Source: Azonexaceae bacterium (GTDB lineage: Bacteria > Pseudomonadota > Gammaproteobacteria > Burkholderiales > Rhodocyclaceae). Taken from it: a stretch of DNA of 12,466 bases. Below the pieces are notes generated by a model. That model was not told the DNA's origin. It saw only the letters and a list, made by a program, of their open reading frames with translations, and ran no database searches. The stretch is from contig SSTB01000323.1 in the NCBI GenBank assembly GCA_009469665.1, forward strand, positions 1-12,466, read 5' to 3'. Below are positions 1 through 5,769 of the stretch, piece by piece (the stretch's first letter is position 1; each line of letters begins with the position of its first letter). The position numbers were made by a program, and so were the translations under genes.

Positions 1-84
1 AGATAGACCAGCAGGAATTCGTAGGAGTTGAAAAGCATTGCGGGATTCAGCGAAGCGTTGCGGGGCTGCGGCGCGCGACTCGCC

Positions 85-102
85 GCGTGAGGATTCTCAC
101 GC
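85..102. promoter_or_regulatory. Inverted repeat upstream of the plus-strand ACP gene
   Basis: GCGTGAG (85-91) and CTCACGC (96-102) form a perfect 7-bp inverted repeat with a 4-base loop. No T run follows on either strand, so an intrinsic terminator is unlikely. If the TATAAT at 124-129 is a real -10 box, the repeat lies at about -51 to -34, a usual place for a regulator site. That it is an operator is inference; it could also be the end of a structure belonging to a gene left of the window. Confidence 0.35.
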
Positions 103-123
103 AGGGTGCCCGGTGGCTACGGT

Positions 124-129
124 TATAAT
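124..129 (+). promoter_or_regulatory. Candidate -10 box (TATAAT) for the ACP gene
   Basis: A perfect TATAAT stands out in very GC-rich DNA. It would start transcription near 136, ahead of both plausible ACP start codons (GTG 167, TTG 194). No recognisable -35 box lies 16-18 bases upstream, so activation through the neighbouring inverted repeat is possible. A GC hairpin (CCCCGC 136-141 with GCGGGG 147-152) would sit at the very 5' end of the transcript. Confidence 0.4.
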
Positions 130-193
130 CCCTCGCCCCGCAATCGGCGGGGGACGCCCCGAAACGGTGATTCTTGCCCCTAGAGGAAGTGCC

Positions 194-445
194 TTGGATA
201 TCAAACGCGAACTGATCAAATTGCTGGACGAGACCCTCAACCTCGAAGGGCGTGCGGCGAAATTCACCGAAAGCACCCCGCTCCTGGGGGCGGTGCCCGA
301 AGTCGATTCCATCGGCGTGGTGGCCGTCTTGACCGCCTTCGAGGATCGCTTCGGATTCTCCGTCGAGGACGACGAAATCGACGGCGCGGTCTTCCAGACC
401 TTCGGTACCCTGCTGGATTTCGTGACCGCCAAGCTGGCGGCCTGA
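194..445 (+). CDS. Acyl carrier protein
   Basis: A small acidic acyl carrier protein of 83 residues. The 4'-phosphopantetheine attachment site is Ser39 in the motif VDSIGVV, the usual DS-x-x-V context at the head of helix II; length and acidity fit the family. I chose the TTG at 194 because AGAGGAAG lies 5 bases upstream and the ACP fold begins at once (DIKRELIKLL). A GTG at 167 is the alternative. The open frame reaches back to an ATG at 38, but residues before the TTG look like translated non-coding DNA. Exosortase A loci often carry an ACP beside acyl-ligase genes, so it probably carries an acyl or aminoacyl group used in glycan assembly; the substrate is unknown. It converges with the glycosyltransferase gene, with only 42 bases between them and no clear terminator. 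Confidence 0.88.
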   Translation: MDIKRELIKLLDETLNLEGRAAKFTESTPLLGAVPEVDSIGVVAVLTAFEDRFGFSVEDDEIDGAVFQTFGTLLDFVTAKLAA

Positions 446-487
446 TCGCCACAGGAATGCCGGGGCGGCGCGCACCTCGCGTCTCCC

Positions 488-1744
488 TCAGCGACCGGAA
501 GAGCCGGTGACGCTGTTCAGCAGGGCTGCCAACTCGGCGGTGCGCGCCTTGCGCGAGTTCTTCGCCGCCATCTCCGGCGCCACGCCCCGCACCGCGCCTC
601 GACGCAAGCCTTCCAGGAAGGATTCCAGACGCAGGGCGATATCCGCCGCGTCCCGAATGTCGGCAACGGCGTCGGCGCCCGCCGCCTGGGCGGCTTCCGC
701 CGTGTTGCCCACTGGATCGGCCACGGTGAATAGGGGGCGGCCGGCGCGAAAATACTCGTACAGCTTGGCCGGGATCTGGTGATTGCACATGCTGCCTTGG
801 AAGAGCAGCAGGCCGTCGGCTTCTAGCATTTCCTGCAGCGCGGCGCGGTAGGGCACCGGCGGTGCGAGTTCGACGAAATCGGTCAGGGCAAGGGCGCCGA
901 GCATCTTGCCGTATTCCCCCTCGTTGCCCGAGGCCCGCAGGACGACCCTCAGATTGCCGGCATGAATGGCCCCCTTGTCGCGCAACTGGGCCAGGGCGGC
1001 GAAAAAGGGGCGCGGATCGCGCTCGGCGGGGTAGAGGATGCCGGCGTGGATCAGGGTGAGCCGCTCCCGGGAACCGGCGGGGGCCGGTGCCGCACCCTGC
1101 TCGGCGTTGCGGAAGTTTTCCTCGTCGTAGCCGTTTTCAATGATGGCCCAGCGTTCGGCAGGGATTTCCGGATAGCGCTCGGCGTACATGTCCAGGGTGC
1201 CCCGGGTGGTGAAGATGGCCCGGGTGCAGTGGCGCACCATGGATTGCTCCAGGCGGCGGTTGGTTTTCCAGGTCAGGGGATCGGTCGGGTAGCCAGGCTC
1301 GGTCATCGAGTCACGGCAATCGGCGATCCAGGGCAGGCCGCTCAGCCGGGTGAGGGCAAGGCCGATCAGGTGGGCGGTGGCGATGGGGTAGGTGGAAAAG
1401 ATCGCCTCCGGCCGGTGCTGGCGGATGAGACGCAGGCCGCTCCATACGCCGCCCAGGGTCCAGGCCGCCCAGCGGTCGGGCTGGGCCATCCAGCCCAGGT
1501 AGCGTTTGCCCAGGGCCAGGTGGCGCGAGGTGTCGAGGGCGAAGGCACGCTCGACCACCATGCCGGCCGGAATCTCGTTCATCTGGTCGTCGGAGACCTG
1601 GGCGTAGGCCCGCGGGTGTACGGTCAGGATGATCGGCTCCCATCCGTGCTCGCGCAGGTAGGCAGAGAACTTGAGGGTCCGCTGGATGCCACTGCTCCCC
1701 TTCACCGGGGGGTAGTGGTAGGCGATCATGAGTATCTTGCGCAT
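488..1744 (-). CDS. Glycosyltransferase, GT-4-like (group 1)
   Basis: A 418-residue GT-B fold glycosyltransferase, presumably cytoplasmic and adding a sugar to a lipid-linked glycan. The N-terminal acceptor domain opens with KILMIAYHYPP and a Gly/Ser-rich loop (residues 15-20) typical of these enzymes. A DCRDSMTEP segment lies at 142-150 and IENGYD at 202-207. The C-terminal donor domain starts near LIHAGILYP (231-239) and holds IPAKLYEYFRAGRP (324-337), which matches the nucleotide-sugar-binding E-x7-E region with Glu330 as a likely member. The frame extends upstream to 1885, but that would overlap the GNAT gene and adds no family-like sequence; ATG 1744 starts exactly at the conserved first beta strand. 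It is the last gene of the minus-strand operon, 5 bases after the GNAT stop. Donor and linkage cannot be read from the sequence. Confidence 0.88.
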   Translation of the reverse strand: MRKILMIAYHYPPVKGSSGIQRTLKFSAYLREHGWEPIILTVHPRAYAQVSDDQMNEIPAGMVVERAFALDTSRHLALGKRYLGWMAQPDRWAAWTLGGVWSGLRLIRQHRPEAIFSTYPIATAHLIGLALTRLSGLPWIADCRDSMTEPGYPTDPLTWKTNRRLEQSMVRHCTRAIFTTRGTLDMYAERYPEIPAERWAIIENGYDEENFRNAEQGAAPAPAGSRERLTLIHAGILYPAERDPRPFFAALAQLRDKGAIHAGNLRVVLRASGNEGEYGKMLGALALTDFVELAPPVPYRAALQEMLEADGLLLFQGSMCNHQIPAKLYEYFRAGRPLFTVADPVGNTAEAAQAAGADAVADIRDAADIALRLESFLEGLRRGAVRGVAPEMAAKNSRKARTAELAALLNSVTGSSGR

Positions 1745-1749
1745 GGGCT

Positions 1750-2598
1750 TCACAGGTCGAGGGCGACCGTTTCGGAATACAGGTAGTCGATGTCCTCGTC
1801 CTTCAAGGTCGTGCTCAAGACCATCTTGGGATTGAATCCGCTGCGTACCGCAGACGGCCAGGGCAACTGCGGCAAGCGGCGGCATTCGACGTGGGTGGTG
1901 ACCATGCCCCGGGCCAAGAAGTGGCCGGCCAGACGCCGGAAGTGGCGGCAGAAGGCGGCGCCGTCGCTCAGGTGGATGATGCCGGCCGCCGGCAGGCGCT
2001 TGAAGCGGCGTGGCTTATAGATGACGTGGCACCAGTCTCCCGGGCGCCCGACCAGGACGTGCCGTAGCCAGGGGAAATCGGCGTGGTCGCGGTAGACGCG
2101 CAGGACTTCGCCTTGCAGGGCAGCTTCTATTGCGCGGCGTTCGGTCAGCACCTGGCTGCCCAGGGCAATTCCCGGCACGTTGAAGAGGACAGCCTGGCGG
2201 TCGTCCAGGGCGCGGAACTTGAAGAACTGGAGGGTTCCCGCCACCACCTTGGTGGGGGAGAAGTCGGTGTAGTGGAAGCCGGGCTGGCCGATGACCGCCA
2301 TGGCGAGCCGCATGCTCTGCTGGCGGTAGGCGTCGAGGACGCACCAACTGGTGATGTTGCAGAAGCGCTCCTCCCTGCCCCCCAGGGTGCGCTGGGCATA
2401 GATGGCGCCGATGCCGCCAACGATGCGACCCTCGTCGCGCAGCACGAAACCGTAGTTGGGCTGCGGGTCGATCCAGGACGTGCGAAAGCGCTGCGACCAT
2501 TCGGCCGGGGATTGGTCGCGGGACAGGTTTTCGTGCAGAAACTGGGCGAATTCGTCCAGGCTGGCGTCGGTGACGGGTTCGATATGGGGGCGTGCCAT
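1750..2598 (-). CDS. GNAT-like N-acyltransferase
   Basis: A 282-residue protein that looks like a GNAT-fold acyltransferase. The N-terminal half has the pattern of beta strands 2-4 (FVLRDEGRIVGGIGAIY, about 51-67; CNITSWCVLDAYRQQSMRL, about 80-98), where GNAT enzymes bind the pyrophosphate of acyl-CoA. The usual R/Q-x-x-G-x-G/A loop appears here as YRQQSMRL, so its glycine is replaced by Ser95. A YTDFSP segment follows at 110-115. The C-terminal half (about 160-282) I do not recognise; it may be a second degenerate GNAT-like half. It lies between the hydrolases and a glycosyltransferase, so N- or O-acylation of a sugar is the simplest role, possibly with acyl-ACP as donor (inference). No signal peptide or membrane segment is seen, so it is likely cytoplasmic. 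Confidence 0.65.
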   Translation of the reverse strand: MARPHIEPVTDASLDEFAQFLHENLSRDQSPAEWSQRFRTSWIDPQPNYGFVLRDEGRIVGGIGAIYAQRTLGGREERFCNITSWCVLDAYRQQSMRLAMAVIGQPGFHYTDFSPTKVVAGTLQFFKFRALDDRQAVLFNVPGIALGSQVLTERRAIEAALQGEVLRVYRDHADFPWLRHVLVGRPGDWCHVIYKPRRFKRLPAAGIIHLSDGAAFCRHFRRLAGHFLARGMVTTHVECRRLPQLPWPSAVRSGFNPKMVLSTTLKDEDIDYLYSETVALDL

Positions 2599-2619
2599 GG
2601 GAATTGGTTCTCGGGGGGC

Positions 2620-3495
2620 TTACCAGCTACGCAGCCAGGCGAGGCCCCAGTTCACCACCTGCTCGCGCTGGGCGGCGGAAGAAAATGTATGGTCGGCTTC
2701 AGCGAAATCGAAGCGGGTGACGGGCTTGGCCGCGAACTCCGCCTGCCAGGCGGGGGAGTTCTTCACCAGATCGTCGAATTCCCTTGCGATGAGGTCGCGT
2801 CCGCTCATGACCAGCATGACCTTGCCCTTGAAGCGCGTCATGCCGAACAGCAGGCGTTCCGGCAGGGGGCGGTCGGTCGGTAGGGAAGGTGCGGCACCAG
2901 GGCCGGGGGCCGTCGGAGCGGCCGGCGCCGCCGCGCTGCGGGCCTTGGACAGCAGGCCCAGGGCCGATGCCACCGACGCCAGGGGGTTGAACTTGAAGCT
3001 GAACACCTTTTTCCAGAAACTGGCTTGGGTCAGGCGTTGCAGGTAATAGAACCTGAGAATGGCGCGGGCTTCCCCGGCTTCGGTGCGCACCCAGGGGTTG
3101 AGCAGGACGGCGCCGCCGACGACGGGGTGGCGGTGGGCGTGGAAGAGGATGGCCGAAGATGCGTCGCATTCTCCCCACAGGACTACTTCCTCCAATTCCG
3201 GAACGTGGGTCCGGAAGGTGGCGATGGCCGCGTCGATATCCTCGCCGATGTGCTCGAAACCGCGGAAATCGCCGTGGGCGTCCCCCATGCCGCGGTAGTC
3301 GAAACGCAGGACTGGGTAGCCCTCCGCGGCCAGCCGGCGGGACCACAGGGTGAGTTGGCGGTGGCCGCCAGCCCGGTACTGCGGGCCACCGCCGACGATG
3401 ACCAGAACGCCCCGCCTGCCGGGGGTTTCCGGGCGATGCAGTATGCCGACCAGGGCACTGCCCTGGCAGTCGAAGCAAAGGGCTTCTTCTTTCAT
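2620..3495 (-). CDS. Exosortase A system-associated hydrolase 1 (alpha/beta hydrolase)
   Basis: A 291-residue alpha/beta hydrolase that I recognise as the family 'hydrolase 1, exosortase A system-associated'. That family occurs beside a second, distantly related hydrolase in XrtA/PEP-CTERM genomes, as it does here. Visible landmarks are the oxyanion region IVGGGPQYRAGGHRQ (33-47), RFDYRGMGD (64-72), the nucleophile elbow LWGECDAS (106-113), the acid MSGRD (Asp234) and EADH (His269). The elbow carries Cys110 where most hydrolases have Ser, as in dienelactone hydrolases. An Ala/Pro-rich stretch at about 187-212 looks like a flexible insert after the cap. ATG 3495 starts at MKEEALCFDC; the open frame to 3675 only adds Pro/Arg-rich residues that overlap hydrolase 2. 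The gene begins 4 bases after the hydrolase 2 stop. The substrate is unknown; a thioesterase or acyl-transfer role fits the ACP context. Confidence 0.9.
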   Translation of the reverse strand: MKEEALCFDCQGSALVGILHRPETPGRRGVLVIVGGGPQYRAGGHRQLTLWSRRLAAEGYPVLRFDYRGMGDAHGDFRGFEHIGEDIDAAIATFRTHVPELEEVVLWGECDASSAILFHAHRHPVVGGAVLLNPWVRTEAGEARAILRFYYLQRLTQASFWKKVFSFKFNPLASVASALGLLSKARSAAAPAAPTAPGPGAAPSLPTDRPLPERLLFGMTRFKGKVMLVMSGRDLIAREFDDLVKNSPAWQAEFAAKPVTRFDFAEADHTFSSAAQREQVVNWGLAWLRSW

Positions 3496-3499
3496 GCGC

Positions 3500-4351
3500 T
3501 CATTCCAGGCCCACAAGCCAGGCCCTCGTCGCCTCGACCGCGGCGGGTGCCAGGACGCGCTCGTGCAGTTGCCAGAAGGCGGGTCCGGGGAAGAGCCGGG
3601 CGGCCACGGGGACGCCGGCGGTATTCCAGCGGTCGATGACGGTCTGGCTGGCCGGGGGGATGGCGGTGTCCTCACTGCCGTTCTCCAGCCACAGACAGGG
3701 TGTGCCGGGGGCAGGAGCGGCGGGGGCCAGTTTGAGAGCGTCTAGACCGCGGGCAAATTCCGGGTGCAGTTCGTAGCCGGCCACCTCGACGCTTTCGCCG
3801 GCGGCAAAGCTTTCGCGCATCGCGGCGGTGGTTTCCTTGGGCAGGTCAGGGCGGTCGAGGTTGGCGGCGATGCGCACGCGCAGGAACTGGGTCAGGTGCA
3901 GCTTGCCGTCCGTCACCGGCTGCCACAGGGCGAGGGCCGTTGCGGGGCCCGGGGTCTCGGCGGCCAGTTCGGCGGCCAGGATGGCTCCCAGGCGAATGCC
4001 CAGGAAGACCCGCTGCTTACCGGGCTGGGCGCGCAGCCAGTCGCGGGCCGAGCGCAGATTGTCGCGCCAGATATCCCAGCGGGCGTCCCGGGTGTGCCCC
4101 TCGCTGTCGCCGGTGCCGAGCGGGTCGACCACCAGGGTGCCGTAACCTGCCTCGGCGAGACGCCGGGCGAGCAGGGTTACCATGCTGCGGCTGCGATTCA
4201 TTTCCTCGTTGAAGGGCAGGGCGCAGAGCACCTGTCCCCGTACCGGATGCCCCGGCGCCGGGAGATGATGGACGGCGAAAAGGCGGGCGCCCCCGCTTTC
4301 CAGGAAGAAGGGATGCAAGGCGCCGCAGGCTGGAGCCGGCCTGGCTCCCAT
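3500..4351 (-). CDS. Exosortase A system-associated hydrolase 2 (alpha/beta hydrolase)
   Basis: A 283-residue member of the second exosortase A-associated alpha/beta hydrolase family, paired with hydrolase 1. Landmarks are the PFNEEMNRSRSM segment (46-57), VVDPLGTGDSEG (74-85) and the elbow FLGIRLGA (116-123). At the elbow the G-x-S-x-G serine is replaced: the sequence reads G118-I-R120-L-G122. A late FWQLHER segment lies at 259-265. By plain reading this enzyme lacks a classical Ser nucleophile; I recall Gly-x-Arg-Leu-Gly as usual in this family, so it is probably a family trait and not a local mutation. It could be a non-hydrolytic binding partner of hydrolase 1 or use another residue. It starts 2 bases after the ACP stop, so coupled translation with the ACP is likely. 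Predicted cytoplasmic. Confidence 0.9.
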   Translation of the reverse strand: MGARPAPACGALHPFFLESGGARLFAVHHLPAPGHPVRGQVLCALPFNEEMNRSRSMVTLLARRLAEAGYGTLVVDPLGTGDSEGHTRDARWDIWRDNLRSARDWLRAQPGKQRVFLGIRLGAILAAELAAETPGPATALALWQPVTDGKLHLTQFLRVRIAANLDRPDLPKETTAAMRESFAAGESVEVAGYELHPEFARGLDALKLAPAAPAPGTPCLWLENGSEDTAIPPASQTVIDRWNTAGVPVAARLFPGPAFWQLHERVLAPAAVEATRAWLVGLE

Positions 4352-4353
4352 GC

Positions 4354-4623
4354 CTAGGCGAGACCCTTCTTGGCCAGGACGAAGCCCGCCATGGACTCCA
4401 GGGTGCCCAGGTTGTCGATGGTGAATTCCTCGGCGGCGACCTTGATGTCGAACTCGGCCTCGTACCAGGCGATGAGGTCGAGGAGGCCGGCGGAATCGAT
4501 ATAGCCGGTGGCCGGAATGAGTTCATCGGCGGCGAGGTCGCTGGCGTCGCTGCCCAGCATGCGGGCGATGTCGACGATCTTGGCCTTGATGGCGGCCTGG
4601 ATGGCGTTCTTGTCGAGGGTCAT
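4354..4623 (-). CDS. Acyl carrier protein (operon copy)
   Basis: An 89-residue acyl carrier protein. The phosphopantetheine serine is Ser44 in YIDSAGLLDLI; the usual leucine after Ser is Ala45, which sets it apart from housekeeping AcpP (DSL). The helix pattern, acidic character and length fit the family. The ATG at 4623 has a modest AAAGAG ribosome-binding stretch about 6 bases upstream. It sits directly between the E2-like acyltransferase (16 bases before) and hydrolase 2 (2 bases after), the strongest hint that it receives the acyl group from the lipoyl arm and hands it to downstream enzymes (inference). It is clearly different in sequence from the plus-strand ACP at 194-445, so the two probably have different partners. 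Helix II is the region most likely to set partner choice. Confidence 0.92.
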   Translation of the reverse strand: MTLDKNAIQAAIKAKIVDIARMLGSDASDLAADELIPATGYIDSAGLLDLIAWYEAEFDIKVAAEEFTIDNLGTLESMAGFVLAKKGLA

Positions 4624-4639
4624 GGTTCGCTCTTTCGGG

Positions 4640-5752
4640 TTATTGGTCCAGACGAGGCGGCGTGCTCAACTGGCGCAGCAAGGCGGCGACTTCGGAGCCG
4701 TTGAGGACTCGGTGGTCGTAGCTCGCGCCCAGGATGCCGGTGCCATCGGCGCTGGCGGTATGGGCCACCATGAGGGCGGTGTGGGGCGAGAGGATGGGGA
4801 CGTGACGATTGACCTTCCAGCGCGCCATGCTGGAAAAGGCGATGGTGGCGCCCTGCAGTTCCTCGGGGGCCAACTTGTGGGCTGCCGCCCGGCGCTGGAC
4901 GTCGATCAGGTCCTGGACGAAGGCCAGGGGTTCCCGGCGGGCGGCGTCGCGTAGCACGGTGAGGTAGAGGGTCGCACCGGCCTGGACCGTGAAGCCCAGG
5001 TTCACGTCGCGGTATTCGTGCCGCTCCCGGCCGACCAGGGTGGCGTTGATGCGGGGGTTGTCCCGCGCCAGTTCGACCAGGCGCCAGGCCAGCAGGGGAA
5101 GCAGCGGGTTGAGCAGGAGCTTGTGGCGGGCGCCGTAGTCCCGGGCCAGTTCGTCCCAGGGGGTCGGGTCGTAGCTCACCTCGACGTAGCCGGGGACGGC
5201 GACGTCGCGATGCCAGAGTACCGTGGCCAACATGCCTTTCTCTTCGCCGCTCAGGCCGACGCGGGCGCCCGGTTCTACGGGGGCGGATTCGGAGGCGGCC
5301 GGCGCAGTGGCCGCTGCGGGGCGGCGGCTGAGGCCCAGCCGCTCGGCGTGGGCTTCGATGTCGCGCACGCTCAGGCGGGGGCCCGTGGCGGTCACGTCGG
5401 CCGCCAGGAGACCGTATTCGGCCAGCAGCAGGCGGGCCCGTGCGGTGGGGGCGGATTGGTCGCGGGGACTCTTCTCGCCGCCGGCTATTTCCGTTTCGGG
5501 CACGGCTTCGTCCGCCGTGTCGCCGACCCAGAGAAGCACCGAGCCCACCCGGAGCACCTGTTCCACTTCGCCCTGGACGGCGAGAACGAACCCGGTGGCA
5601 GTGGCTTCCACGTCGACTACCGCCTTGTCGGTCTCCACCTGGGCGACGATCTGACCCTTTTCGATGCGGGCCCCGGCGGCGACCTCTAGACCGACGAGCT
5701 TGACCTCGTCGTCGTTGTTATTCACCCGCGGGACATGAATTGCAGCAGCCAT
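4640..5752 (-). CDS. 2-oxoacid dehydrogenase E2-like lipoyl acyltransferase
   Basis: A 370-residue protein with E2 architecture. An N-terminal lipoyl domain (about 1-78) has the lipoylation site Lys43 in VETDKAVVDVEA. A peripheral subunit-binding domain follows (about 101-138, TARARLLLAEYGL and LSVRDIEAH), then an Ala/Pro-rich linker (about 144-162) and a catalytic acyltransferase domain (about 165-362). The catalytic motif is DHRVLNG (346-352): His347 is kept, but the Asp of the usual DHRxxDG is Asn351. The catalytic domain is on the short side, and its start lacks the usual RRxIAxxM-type sequence. Family knowledge: E2 accepts an acyl group on the lipoyl arm from E1 and passes it to CoA. Here an ACP gene follows directly and no E3 (dihydrolipoamide dehydrogenase) gene is present, so transfer to ACP is plausible but inferred. 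The start is 17 bases after the E1 stop. Confidence 0.9.
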   Translation of the reverse strand: MAAAIHVPRVNNNDDEVKLVGLEVAAGARIEKGQIVAQVETDKAVVDVEATATGFVLAVQGEVEQVLRVGSVLLWVGDTADEAVPETEIAGGEKSPRDQSAPTARARLLLAEYGLLAADVTATGPRLSVRDIEAHAERLGLSRRPAAATAPAASESAPVEPGARVGLSGEEKGMLATVLWHRDVAVPGYVEVSYDPTPWDELARDYGARHKLLLNPLLPLLAWRLVELARDNPRINATLVGRERHEYRDVNLGFTVQAGATLYLTVLRDAARREPLAFVQDLIDVQRRAAAHKLAPEELQGATIAFSSMARWKVNRHVPILSPHTALMVAHTASADGTGILGASYDHRVLNGSEVAALLRQLSTPPRLDQ

Positions 5753-5769
5753 AGGGAAATCCGTTTCAA

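Noticed and set aside
38..193. N-terminal extension of the plus-strand ACP to ATG 38
   Set aside because: It crosses the inverted repeat and TATAAT box and adds 52 residues unlike any ACP.
962..1786. 274-residue plus-strand open frame opposite the glycosyltransferase
   Set aside because: Antisense to a motif-bearing gene, low-complexity Gly/Val/Ala-rich product, no motif.
1745..1885. Upstream start of the glycosyltransferase at 1885
   Set aside because: It would overlap the GNAT gene by over 130 bases and adds nothing like the family; the conserved first strand begins at ATG 1744.
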